Made by a program: the position numbers and the translations under genes | NCBI RefSeq assembly: GCF_014647855.1 | Contig: NZ_BMPZ01000006.1 | Location: forward strand, 62,001 to 126,000 | DNA length: 64,000 bases | DNA from: Shewanella gelidii | Lineage (GTDB): Bacteria > Pseudomonadota > Gammaproteobacteria > Enterobacterales > Shewanellaceae | Direction: 5' to 3' | Shown: in pieces, positions 47,460 to 56,095 of the stretch | How positions within the stretch are numbered: position 1 is the first letter of the stretch | Layout: every line of letters begins with the position of its first letter | The notes under the pieces: generated by a model | What the model saw: the letters and a program-made list of their open reading frames with translations, nothing else | What the model was told of the DNA's origin: nothing | The model's database searches: none

Positions 47460-48005
47460 TTATTCACTATGTTGAAATTCGGCCGTAGTTGTCCATAGTC
47501 TGTATCTGATTTGAATGTCTGAAGGGGTATAGATGACGATGGGTAACTGGCTATTGTATGGCACGAAAAGCGAACGAGGTAGGAACAAAAATTTGTTGGT
47601 TGTCGCCTTGTCAAAGCAAGCCATCATCGTGCTGGGGCCTTGCTGAACATTCTCCACAACATAATACTGAAACCCCCATCCTTTTAGGGTTTCGTTATTT
47701 ACAGTGCCCATGAGGCTGTGCTTGTTACAATCGACGGCTTGGGTTCGTCCGATTTGAATTTCAATTTTTAGTGTTGCTTCTTCGGCGTTTTTTGCAAGGG
47801 TTAAAACATGTTGAGTATGCTCAGGTGTAGGGTTTGGGTACCTTAAGATATTTTGCTCACGACTTGCTTGATCAGCGTAATAGCGATCATAAGTGATCAT
47901 GTTTGGATTGATGGTTGTTGCGTTTGCAATTTGAACGAAACCAAGCATTAAGCACATTGTAATCATGAAGTGCCAAGGGGTGATGCTCGCTAAGCGATTT
48001 CTCAT
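47460..48005 (-). CDS. eco: Ecotin (periplasmic serine protease inhibitor)
   Basis: Ecotin is a dimeric periplasmic inhibitor of trypsin-fold serine proteases. The 181-residue product has a signal peptide (MITMCLMLGFVQIANA) and the ecotin core: ATLKIEIQIGRTQAVDCNKH, LKGWGFQYYVV, the reactive loop STMMAC with Met127 at the P1 position, and PYNSQLPIVIYTPSDIQIRY. Cys93 and Cys130 correspond to the single disulfide. An insertion (about FDKATTNKFLFLPRSLF) is slightly different from E. coli. The ATG has GGAGG upstream. Together with the adjacent S41 peptidase it makes a small envelope-proteolysis cluster. Confidence 0.92.
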   Translation of the reverse strand: MRNRLASITPWHFMITMCLMLGFVQIANATTINPNMITYDRYYADQASREQNILRYPNPTPEHTQHVLTLAKNAEEATLKIEIQIGRTQAVDCNKHSLMGTVNNETLKGWGFQYYVVENVQQGPSTMMACFDKATTNKFLFLPRSLFVPYNSQLPIVIYTPSDIQIRYRLWTTTAEFQHSE

Positions 48006-48466
48006 AAGTGACGACCTCCGAGTCGACTAGCCGATATTGACGGAATTGAAAGCATATTCGCTGAACATGCTAGCCTAAACCTTCTGTTTACGACCTGAAT
48101 ATAGAATCAAAAATACGAGTTTCAATTGTCATTGCGATAGAAGTTGACTGTTTCTGTTGCAACAAGCGCGTTTAGCGTTTCGATTTTGTTTTTGTTTTTG
48201 TTTTTGTTTAGGTCTATCGAATAATCTAGCAAATGTGGCGGTTTATTGTCCTTTTTTTAAGCTAGAAATCTATGTTTTGTGGATGTTAATTAATTGTTTG
48301 CTCAGCGACCACACTATAAAGTCGCATTAATCCAAATTTCTGGTAAGCTTAGTTCGGTATATTTACCAAACAAAGCAAAAAATTAGACCAATATCCTATT
48401 TGGATATTTAGCAAAATCATATAATTATAAATTACTGACGCGTTGCAATGTGTAACGCAATTTTAA
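48006..48466. other. Non-coding region between ecotin and the diguanylate cyclase
   Basis: These 461 bases between divergent genes are AT-rich and carry a hexanucleotide repeat. No open frame or stable hairpin stands out. Confidence 0.5.
48184..48209. repeat. Hexanucleotide microsatellite (GTTTTT)n
   Basis: G residues recur every 6 bases at 48188, 48194, 48200 and 48206 within a T-run, giving about four units. The array lies outside any gene. Confidence 0.8.
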
Positions 48467-49510
48467 ATGGCATTTACAATGGCTTTAGCAGAAAAACTCG
48501 AAAATGTAGACCTGTCAGCAGACATTTTAAGGCGCGCTGTGCCTCAAATGTCTTCATTAGGAATTCCTGTCACCCCTGATAACTACGCAGTGTGGTACGA
48601 GTACTTTTTAGAGTCCGACTTAGATCTGAAAAGAGCAATTGACAGATTAATTAGCAATAAAGTTGAATTTACTCCTGAGGTAAATGCGAGCTTATACAAA
48701 AATTTCCTGCAAGAACAATCGCCTGAAGCCATTCAAAATATTCAAATTGAAACCCAAATCCTCATTAACAGTCTCTTGAATAAGGTGGGGCAAATGAGTG
48801 ATGGTACTAAAGGCTTTTCAAGTACCCTGAGCACCTTTGAAGAGGATCTTGCAGCGACCCCAGACATCGAAACGCTGGAAAAGATGATTAACGGTTTGAT
48901 GAATGAAGTCGAGACCGTCATTAAAGTTAACTCCGAGATGGAAGAAAACCTCAATGCAATGACAAAAGAGGTGAATGTACTCAAAGATGAGATGGAAAAC
49001 CTCAATGTCGTAGCAATGACTGATCAGCTGACTTCTTTACATAACCGACGCGCTTTTGATTCTGAGATCCAGCATCAAATTAGTCATTACGAAGAAACCC
49101 AAGAACGCTGCAGTTTGTTGATTGTTGATATTGATAATTTCAAACCATTTAATGATGTTCACGGCCATTTAGTGGGAGACAAGGTGCTGGCTTATGTAGC
49201 GCTCGCGCTCAAACAAGCGGTAAGGGGGGATGACTTTGTTGCACGGTATGGTGGTGACGAGTTTGTCGTATTACTCCCGAATACTCACTTCCATGATGCG
49301 TTACAGGTTGCCAAAAACTTAAGAGCGCGTGTCGCTGAACGAAAGTTAAGTATAGGTAAAGACAATAAGTTATCCTTAGGCGCCGTAACGGTATCCATTG
49401 GATTAACCTCTCTGCACGAAGGTGATACGCATAAGAGCTTTTTTGATCGCGCAGATCACGCGTTACTACAAGCTAAAAACGACGGGCGAAATTGTGTTCG
49501 TGGTGAGTAA
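48467..49510 (+). CDS. Diguanylate cyclase (GGDEF domain, soluble, coiled-coil N-terminus)
   Basis: The 347-residue product has an N-terminal helical region of about 175 residues ending in a coiled coil (EMEENLNAMTKEVNVLKDEM), then a GGDEF domain from about 183. The active signature GGDEF is at 262-266 and an inhibitory-site RxxD (RGDD, 253-256) lies five residues before it, so product-inhibited c-di-GMP synthesis is expected. No membrane segment or known sensor domain is visible. The start ATG has no clear ribosome binding site; an ATG four codons later is possible. Confidence 0.92.
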   Translation: MAFTMALAEKLENVDLSADILRRAVPQMSSLGIPVTPDNYAVWYEYFLESDLDLKRAIDRLISNKVEFTPEVNASLYKNFLQEQSPEAIQNIQIETQILINSLLNKVGQMSDGTKGFSSTLSTFEEDLAATPDIETLEKMINGLMNEVETVIKVNSEMEENLNAMTKEVNVLKDEMENLNVVAMTDQLTSLHNRRAFDSEIQHQISHYEETQERCSLLIVDIDNFKPFNDVHGHLVGDKVLAYVALALKQAVRGDDFVARYGGDEFVVLLPNTHFHDALQVAKNLRARVAERKLSIGKDNKLSLGAVTVSIGLTSLHEGDTHKSFFDRADHALLQAKNDGRNCVRGE

Positions 49511-49537
49511 GCCAATGGTTTTCTTGCGAAGTTAGTT

Positions 49538-49570
49538 AAAAAGCCTCCGTCATGGAGGCTTTTGGTTTTT
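49538..49570. terminator. Bidirectional intrinsic terminator between the diguanylate cyclase and the acetyltransferase
   Basis: AAAAGCCTCC and GGAGGCTTTT form the stem with a 5-base loop, followed by T-rich sequence. Confidence 0.85.
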
Positions 49571-49577
49571 ATAAGGC

Positions 49578-52271
49578 TTATTTGTCCAAATCCATATGCA
49601 TTTTTATTAGATGCTCTTCCATATCAAACTCGACCTGAAAACCTAAGTTCTTAGCGAGGTTTGCCATGCTTCGGTTCTCAAACATCGTAAATCCAGTTAA
49701 TACTTTAGTGCCCGTTGTTTTGTAGTAACGAGTGAGCTTTTCGAGCAGTAAGCGCCCAAGACCCTGACCTTGGTAATTTCCCCTGACGGCCATGGCAAAC
49801 TCGGCTTCTGTATTGTCTGGATCAATAGAGGCTCGAACAGCGCCAAGTGTTACTTCTTCTCCGTCTTCATTGGTAACGGTTGCAATAAAAGCCATCTCTC
49901 TTGAATAATCTATTTGTGTTAATACCGCCATTTCTTCGTGGGTCATGCGTGAACGTACGCCGAAGTACCGTTTGTAACGATCTTCATCAGACAAAGAGTT
50001 ATCAAAGGCCATATGTTTGGGCTCATCTTCAGGCAAGATGGGCCGCAACATGACCTGCTGGCCATTTTTTAACTGAGCATACTCTTCTAGTTCTTTTGGA
50101 TACGGTTGAATGGCAAGCCTTGTCGAATTGTCGACGACGTGATTCGTAAGCTCTAGATGAATATCGAGGAGGGTAATGTTGTCTTTCGCGACGAGGATTG
50201 GGTTTAAATCCAGCGAGGCTATTTCTGGGCAATCAATGATTAAATGCGAAAGTTGAGTCAACATCGCGCAAAGAGAATCCATTTCAATACCGAGAGGTTG
50301 GTGTCGGTCTCTAATTTTTTGGGTTTTTAATGCTTGGATAAGCATGTAGCGTGATAATGCCATATTCAATGGTGGCAGCGCGACTACTGCGTCCCTGCTA
50401 GGGTCCCATTCAGACCCTCCTTCACCTAAACAAATCGCGGGTCCAAACACTGGATCATTGATCACTGCGATTCGTATTTCCTGCGCCCCGGCTGTAAGCG
50501 CCATTTTTTGCACAATCATACCTTCTATAAGGGCGTCAGGGTTAGCCAAATGGACTCGGTTGATAATAGCGCTCGCTGCTTGTTCAACTTCCTCTACCGT
50601 ATAAAGGTTGAGCATGACACCATGCACATCAGATTTATGGAGAATGTCTGGAGATTGCACCTTTAATGCCACGGGAAACCCGACATCAGCGGCCACTTTC
50701 ATTGCCTCGGCGGCGTCTTTTACGAACCAAGTGTCAATAGTATCAAGGCCATAAGCCTTTAAAATACTGCTTGCTTCGTGGGTTTCGAGAATGTTTTTAT
50801 CTTTCTGTTGAGCAAGATTTATTAGCCGTCTCGCTTCGTCTGTATTCTTTGTCAATCGCGTCAGCATTGATTGAGGAACTTCTTGAAGTAGCTTTTGGTT
50901 ACGGCGATATTCAACCATATGCATAAATGCACCAACAGCGCCTTCAGGAGTTCGATAGGTTGGAATGCCAGCTTCTGAAAACTTTTTTCGTGCCACGTAG
51001 GCTGCTTCTTCGCCACTCCAATTGGTGAGAATATTTAGTCGACTCTTCTTCGGGTGAGACTTTATGGTGTCTATGATGGCATTACAAATTTCAACACTAT
51101 CGGCCAGCGCTGATGGGGAGTGCAATACTAAAATGGCATCAACATCATCACTGTCCATGAGTGTTTTTAGGGCCTGGGAATATCGCTTTCCTTTGGCATC
51201 ACCGATAATATCTATTGGGTTTTGACCGGACCAAGTGCTAGGTAGCAATTGATCAAATGCATGAGTGGTCTCCGAGCTTAGCTTGGCGAGTTTACCGCCT
51301 CTTTGTAATAGCTCATCAATTGCCAACACTGCAGGGCCACCCCCATTACTGATAATGCCAAGACGTTCGCCTTGCAGTGGGTTCGAGTGTGCTAGGCTTT
51401 CGACTGCGGCAAAGAGCTCAACGAGATCGTTCACTCGCAACATCCCTGCACGCCGGAAAGCTGCTTCGTATACAACGTCACTTCCGCATATACCGCCCGT
51501 ATGTAACTTTGCTGCTTTTGCACCTTCTTGGCTGCGTCCAGATTTGATAACCAATATTGGTTTATTGCGGGATGCCGCTCGAGCTGCGGATAGGAAATGC
51601 CGCTTTTCATGAATCGAGTCGATATACAGCAAAATTGCGCTGGTTCGTGAATCCCTGCCTAGATAATCAATTAACTCGTCAAAATCTATGTCTGTGGCAT
51701 CACCTAAAGAAATAAATGAAGAAAAACCGATGCCCTTATTATTCGCCCAATCTAAAACTGTGGTGCAGATAGCTGCAGATTGGGAAACAAACGCTATTTT
51801 TCCGGGGAGGGCACTGGTATGTGCGAGCGTAGCGTTAAGTCCAATATTGGGGAGCATCATGCCAAGGCTATTGGGGCCAAGTAGACGCATTCCATAACGC
51901 TTTGCATTCTTTTTCGTCTGAGTTAATAACGACTCAGCACCGCCATCTGCTTCATTACTCATGCCAGAAGCCATGATGATGGCAACTTTACAGCCAAATT
52001 GAGCAAGGGTTTCCACGATTGCAGGGACCTTGCTTGCTTGAGTACAGATGACTGCTAGATCGGGTTTTATTGGAAGCGCTTCAATATTTGGATAGGCCAA
52101 TACACCTAACACAGCTTTGTATTTTGGCGTTACTGGCATGATTGGCCCAGAAAACCCACTGGAAATGAGGTTTTTCATAATGACGTTGCCAGCGCGGTAT
52201 TCGGTATTTGACGCGCCGATAATTGCAACTGAAGTGGGTTTAAACAGGGTATTCAACGTTCGCTGGCTCAT
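49578..52271 (-). CDS. PatZ/Pka-like protein lysine acetyltransferase (ACS-like plus GNAT)
   Basis: The 897-residue product combines a CoA-binding domain and succinyl-CoA-ligase-like domains (about 1-460), an ATP-grasp domain (about 490-720; VGFPVALKVQSPDILHKSDV) and a C-terminal GNAT domain (about 735-890; VRGNYQGQGLGRLLLEKLTR). This is the architecture of E. coli PatZ (YfiQ) and Salmonella Pat, which acetylate and inactivate acetyl-CoA synthetase. The phosphohistidine-type segment AKLHTGGICGSD keeps its His. I chose the ATG at 52271 (MSQRTLNTL) with GGAT upstream. It appears monocistronic. Confidence 0.9.
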   Translation of the reverse strand: MSQRTLNTLFKPTSVAIIGASNTEYRAGNVIMKNLISSGFSGPIMPVTPKYKAVLGVLAYPNIEALPIKPDLAVICTQASKVPAIVETLAQFGCKVAIIMASGMSNEADGGAESLLTQTKKNAKRYGMRLLGPNSLGMMLPNIGLNATLAHTSALPGKIAFVSQSAAICTTVLDWANNKGIGFSSFISLGDATDIDFDELIDYLGRDSRTSAILLYIDSIHEKRHFLSAARAASRNKPILVIKSGRSQEGAKAAKLHTGGICGSDVVYEAAFRRAGMLRVNDLVELFAAVESLAHSNPLQGERLGIISNGGGPAVLAIDELLQRGGKLAKLSSETTHAFDQLLPSTWSGQNPIDIIGDAKGKRYSQALKTLMDSDDVDAILVLHSPSALADSVEICNAIIDTIKSHPKKSRLNILTNWSGEEAAYVARKKFSEAGIPTYRTPEGAVGAFMHMVEYRRNQKLLQEVPQSMLTRLTKNTDEARRLINLAQQKDKNILETHEASSILKAYGLDTIDTWFVKDAAEAMKVAADVGFPVALKVQSPDILHKSDVHGVMLNLYTVEEVEQAASAIINRVHLANPDALIEGMIVQKMALTAGAQEIRIAVINDPVFGPAICLGEGGSEWDPSRDAVVALPPLNMALSRYMLIQALKTQKIRDRHQPLGIEMDSLCAMLTQLSHLIIDCPEIASLDLNPILVAKDNITLLDIHLELTNHVVDNSTRLAIQPYPKELEEYAQLKNGQQVMLRPILPEDEPKHMAFDNSLSDEDRYKRYFGVRSRMTHEEMAVLTQIDYSREMAFIATVTNEDGEEVTLGAVRASIDPDNTEAEFAMAVRGNYQGQGLGRLLLEKLTRYYKTTGTKVLTGFTMFENRSMANLAKNLGFQVEFDMEEHLIKMHMDLDK

Positions 52272-52407
52272 GCTCAATCCTATCCAATGGATGCCTGAGG
52301 ACAGTGTACAACAGCTGTGGACATTTCAAAGCAATAATCTGCTTAAACAAAAACAGACATTCGTCGAATAAGTTGGAAGCGCGTGAGATTGAATAAGATG
52401 TAAAATA

Positions 52408-52484
52408 TGGTACAACCGAGTGGATTCGAACCACCGACCCCCACCATGTCAAGGTGGTGCTCTAACCAACTGAGCTACGGTTGT
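52408..52484 (-). tRNA. tRNA-Val (anticodon GAC), copy 2
   Basis: The 77-base gene has acceptor arms ACAACCG and CGGTTGT, anticodon loop TTGACAT (GAC), T-loop TTCGAAT and encoded CCA. Confidence 0.97.
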
Positions 52485-52512
52485 ATATTTAGAATGCTTA
52501 TGGCTGCGAAAT

Positions 52513-52589
52513 TGGTACAACCGAGTGGATTCGAACCACCGACCCCCACCATGTCAAGGTGGTGCTCTAACCAACTGAGCTACGGTTGT
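52513..52589 (-). tRNA. tRNA-Val (GAC), copy 1
   Basis: Identical to the other tRNA-Val gene, with a 28-base spacer between them. It is the promoter-proximal copy. Confidence 0.97.
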
Positions 52590-52737
52590 ATAATTTTGCT
52601 ATCGCGTTGAAGCGAGCGATATATTACGAGTGTTTAGGTAATGCTTGCAAGTAAAATTATCAAATTTCTAACTGACAGGCGATTTGCTGCACAAATCGCT
52701 ATAAGTTTCTGCAAACCATATGCAAATAATGCCGCGA

Positions 52738-54084
52738 TTAGACCGATAACCTTTGTTGGATTACTTTTAAACGTATTGCAAATAATACAGCCGCGCTTGC
52801 GAGACCGGCGACTAAACCGATCCAGAAACCCATCGCGCCCATTGCTGGAACGATTAAACTTGTTTTGGCAAGTGTATAACCAAGGCTTAAGCCAATTCCC
52901 CAATAGGAGATAAGTGAAATATAAAGAATGCTTTTGGTATCACTGTAACCCCTCAAAGCGCCCGCAGCAACAACTTGAATTGAATCGGATATTTGATAAA
53001 TTGCCGCCAATAGCATTAGGCTAGACGCAAGAGTGATCACTTCAACGTCCTTATTATAAAGTTCTGCGATCGGATAACGAAATACGACAGTAAAAATCGC
53101 TGTGATAATAGATAAACCAAAAGAAATAAGAATTCCAACTTTGGCGACCAATGCAGAAATATCAGGACGGTCTCGTCCTAAATAGTAACCAATCCGAATG
53201 GATACAGCGATACCGATAGATAATGGAAGCATGAAAACGATAGAAGAGAAGTTCAATGCTATTTGATGGCCCGATACGACGGTTGCTCCAAGGGGCGCGA
53301 GTAGAATCGCAATCACTGAAAATAGGCTTACTTCTACGAATAAGGAAACTGCGATCGGCGTTCCCAGTTTGAGCATGGCGCCGATTTTAGGTAAATCCGG
53401 TTTATAAAAGGTTGCAAATAAATGTATATCTTTGAACTTTGGATGTAGATACATATATAGACCCATCGAAATACACATCGCCCAGAAGACCAATGCTGTT
53501 GCAACACCGCAGCCTGCGCCACCAAGTGCCGGCATACCAAAATGTCCGTATATAAAGATGTAATTTGCTGGGATATTGACCCCAAGGCCAATAAATCCAA
53601 TGATCATGGTTGGCAGCGTGTATGAAATACCTTCACTACACCCTCTAAAGACCTGATAGATGACGAAAGCCATTGTTCCCCAGCTAATGGCAAAGATATA
53701 ATCCTCGGTGAGTTGTAAGAGTTGTGGGTCTAACTCCATTGTTTTTAATATAGCAGGCGAGAGCCACAGAAAGGCCATAATCCCAACGCCGCCGAGTAGC
53801 GCAATATAGAGTGCTTGAAAAGCGAGCGGTCGGATAGATTTCGTGTCATCTGCGCCGTGATGATGAGCAAATACCGGGGTAAATGCCATAAGCAGGCCTT
53901 GTACTAAAAGCATAATGGGCAACCAAAAGCTTGTACCGACAGCGACTGCTGCCATATCAATTGCGCTGACACGACCAGCCATGACCGTATCAATAAATCC
54001 CATCATGGTTTGGGTGACTTGAGCGACAAGTACAGGTAGAGCTAATTGGATTAGACGCTTGGCTTGAAAGCCGCCGTGTTTCAT
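52738..54084 (-). CDS. norM: MATE-family multidrug efflux transporter (NorM)
   Basis: NorM-type MATE transporters export cationic drugs in exchange for Na+ or H+. The 448-residue product has twelve hydrophobic segments in two halves, starting LIQLALPVLVAQVTQTMMGF, followed by the MATE motif DTVMAGR. It includes the conserved TPVFAHHHGA segment and the second-half MLKLGTPIAVSLFVEVSLF. Length is typical. It is divergent from ribE over only 29 bases, an arrangement shared with E. coli mdtK-ribE. Confidence 0.94.
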   Translation of the reverse strand: MKHGGFQAKRLIQLALPVLVAQVTQTMMGFIDTVMAGRVSAIDMAAVAVGTSFWLPIMLLVQGLLMAFTPVFAHHHGADDTKSIRPLAFQALYIALLGGVGIMAFLWLSPAILKTMELDPQLLQLTEDYIFAISWGTMAFVIYQVFRGCSEGISYTLPTMIIGFIGLGVNIPANYIFIYGHFGMPALGGAGCGVATALVFWAMCISMGLYMYLHPKFKDIHLFATFYKPDLPKIGAMLKLGTPIAVSLFVEVSLFSVIAILLAPLGATVVSGHQIALNFSSIVFMLPLSIGIAVSIRIGYYLGRDRPDISALVAKVGILISFGLSIITAIFTVVFRYPIAELYNKDVEVITLASSLMLLAAIYQISDSIQVVAAGALRGYSDTKSILYISLISYWGIGLSLGYTLAKTSLIVPAMGAMGFWIGLVAGLASAAVLFAIRLKVIQQRLSV

Positions 54085-54113
54085 ATAAAAACCTTAACCA
54101 AAGAGAAAAGCGA

Positions 54114-54728
54114 ATGTTTACAGGTATCGTGCAAGCAAATTGCGAACTAATTTCTGTCAGGGAGCAAGAAGGATTAAAGACCTTTGAGGTGAAACTTCCG
54201 GACAATTTAACACAAGGGCTTGTCGTAGGTGCCAGTGTTGCAAACAATGGTGTTTGCTTAACGGCAACTAGAGTTGAGCATGATAGGGCGTTTTTTGATG
54301 TAATGGAAGAAACCTTAAAATTGACGAACCTAGATTCACTTCGTGTCAATGACAAGGTAAACATAGAGCGCTCGCTGACGTTTGGTAGTGAAATTGGCGG
54401 ACATATTATATCCGGACATATACACACCAAAGCAAAGGTCACTGAAGTCAGTAATACAAATAGCCATTTTGATTTAACACTGGAAGTCGAACCTCAGTGG
54501 ATGAATTATATTTTTTACAAAGGCTTTGTTGGGGTGAATGGCTGTAGTTTAACTGTTGGTGCGGTGACTACGAATAGCTTTAAGCTTCACCTCATCCCTG
54601 AGACATTGAATTTAACCAACTTAGATCAATGTAAAGTCGGAGACGAACTGAATATTGAGATTGATAGTCAAACCCAAGCTATCGTTGAAACCGTTGAACG
54701 AGTGCTCGCGGCAAAAGGATTCGCTTAA
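54114..54728 (+). CDS. ribE: Riboflavin synthase subunit alpha
   Basis: Riboflavin synthase dismutates two lumazine molecules to riboflavin. The 204-residue product has the two-domain lumazine-binding structure: MFTGIVQANCELISV and VGASVANNGVCLTATRV in the first half, MNYIFYKGFVGVNGCSLTVG in the second, and IPETLNLTNLDQCKVGDELN near the end. Length is typical. It is also called ribC in E. coli. No FMN riboswitch is visible in the short upstream gap. Confidence 0.96.
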   Translation: MFTGIVQANCELISVREQEGLKTFEVKLPDNLTQGLVVGASVANNGVCLTATRVEHDRAFFDVMEETLKLTNLDSLRVNDKVNIERSLTFGSEIGGHIISGHIHTKAKVTEVSNTNSHFDLTLEVEPQWMNYIFYKGFVGVNGCSLTVGAVTTNSFKLHLIPETLNLTNLDQCKVGDELNIEIDSQTQAIVETVERVLAAKGFA

Positions 54729-54740
54729 TCGTTGTTTGTG

Positions 54741-54941
54741 TTAGTAGAGCTGTTCGTCGTCAGAGTCGATAAACAGTTCTATTTTTTTATTCATCTCATC
54801 AATATGTAGCCGCATATGTATCGGGTTGCAGCAAATGCGGCAATCGTCAAAGTATTCTTGATTACCCAAGGTTGCATCAATATCTACCTGTTGATGATGA
54901 CCGCAATGGGGACAAGCGATAGTACGAGTTTGATATTTCAT
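54741..54941 (-). CDS. CPXCG-motif small cysteine-rich protein
   Basis: The 66-residue product has two CXXC-type knuckles, CPHCGHH and CRICCNP, typical of the small CPXCG family of putative zinc proteins of unknown function. The ATG at 54941 has GGAG upstream and overlaps the folM stop by 4 bases (ATGA), so translation is coupled to the pteridine reductase gene. A longer start would extend into folM. Confidence 0.8.
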   Translation of the reverse strand: MKYQTRTIACPHCGHHQQVDIDATLGNQEYFDDCRICCNPIHMRLHIDEMNKKIELFIDSDDEQLY

Positions 54942-55681
54942 GACTTTGCTCCTTGATAACCACAAATACTACGACCACCATCAACGGTAATGATTTGGCC
55001 AGTGATATAGCTGGCATTCACTAAAAACTTAATAGCATTCGCGATGTCGTTTGGGCTTCCAAGTTTATTCAATGGAATTTGTTCTTGAATTTGGCGCTGT
55101 ACTGCAATTGACGAATTTTCTGGCCATAAAATAGCGCCAGGTGCGACCCCATTCACACGAATATCCGGTGCAAGTTCTTGTGCTAAAGACAGTGTTGCCA
55201 TTTCAAGACCAGCTTTTGAGATTGAGTATAGCCCATGATCTTGAAGAGGCTTCTTGGCATGAATATCAACCAGATTTATGATAGTCCCTTGGTTGTTAGA
55301 TAAAAGGTGGCGTAGACCAACACTTAGCAAGTAAGGTGCGACTAAGTTCGTTGTAAGCGTTTGTTGAAATGTTCGGAAATTACAGTGTTCGATAGTTGTT
55401 TTATGGAAACTAGAGGCATTGTTTACAAGTATGTGAAGTGAGATTGCTAAGGATTCAATAGCATCAATAATTTGTTTGATGTCTTCTTCAGAATCTAGAC
55501 TACTTTGCAGTAATAATGCTGAGCCATCTCTTCGCTGATTGAATTTATCACATAGCGCTTGTGCCTCCACGCCTGAATGATGGTAGTGGATTACGATATT
55601 AAAGCCATCTTGGTGAAGTTGCTCTGCTATTTCTGCGCCAACACGCTTGGCTGCGCCGGTGATTAAAGCCCACTTATCCAT
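54938..55681 (-). CDS. folM: Pteridine reductase / FolM-like short-chain dehydrogenase
   Basis: The 247-residue product is a short-chain dehydrogenase with the nucleotide-binding motif TGAAKRVG. The Arg in this TGxxxR pattern marks pteridine/dihydromonapterin reductases that use NADPH. Catalytic Tyr and Lys lie in LYSISKAG, and NNASSFH replaces NNAG. FolM makes tetrahydromonapterin from dihydromonapterin and can reduce dihydrofolate weakly. The C-terminus ends VDGGRSICG. The symbol is by family; experimental activity could also be as a general pteridine reductase. Confidence 0.82.
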   Translation of the reverse strand: MDKWALITGAAKRVGAEIAEQLHQDGFNIVIHYHHSGVEAQALCDKFNQRRDGSALLLQSSLDSEEDIKQIIDAIESLAISLHILVNNASSFHKTTIEHCNFRTFQQTLTTNLVAPYLLSVGLRHLLSNNQGTIINLVDIHAKKPLQDHGLYSISKAGLEMATLSLAQELAPDIRVNGVAPGAILWPENSSIAVQRQIQEQIPLNKLGSPNDIANAIKFLVNASYITGQIITVDGGRSICGYQGAKS

Positions 55682-56095
55682 ACGTATTTTCCAAACCTAT
55701 ATCGTGAGTTAAGCACATACGTTATGCCAACAGCATTGACCGACACAAGTAAATATTCTTAGAACGATTTGATAAAAATGACTAGAGAAAGAAGATGACA
55801 ATCCGTTTAATGGTTTCCCCTTGTGTTTGGTTCAATATTATAAGCGGTGAATGCCAACAAACGGCAATGATTTGATATTGGTTAATAACAACATCAATGG
55901 GCTAAATCCTTTGATTTTTCCTGATTTACTCGTCACTGCGAATTTGTTTTCTAGTCGTAGATCACGTATCATGTCCGCCGCGATTTTGGAGTTACAAGGC
56001 TTCAGTGTGCTTTGACCCAAGTATTGCATAAACTAACTGATTTTATTAAAGCCATGTGGCCCTTCGTGTGGGTCACCACTGGACAAGGAATTTTC
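55682..56095. other. thrS leader and folM-thrS divergent region
   Basis: These 414 bases hold the folM promoter and the long thrS 5' leader. The thrS frame stays open upstream to about 56012, but that part is leader RNA: it contains the anticodon-arm mimic at 56056-56076 and a TTG-initiated extension not seen in the family. Confidence 0.6.
56056..56076 (+). promoter_or_regulatory. thrS translational operator (tRNA-Thr anticodon-arm mimic)
   Basis: GTGGCCC and GGGTCAC form a 7-bp stem (one G-T pair) around the 7-base loop TTCGTGT, which contains CGT, a threonine anticodon. The downstream CACCACTGGACAAGGA is close to the E. coli thrS operator. Threonyl-tRNA synthetase is known to bind such a mimic and block ribosome access. 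Confidence 0.8.

Noticed and set aside
52240..52610. Short open frames over the tRNA-Val genes
   Set aside because: The repeated peptide VQPSGFEPPTP comes from translating the tRNA, not from a gene.
55838..56029. Minus-strand 63-codon frame upstream of folM
   Set aside because: It lies opposite the thrS leader, has no ribosome binding site and no family resemblance.
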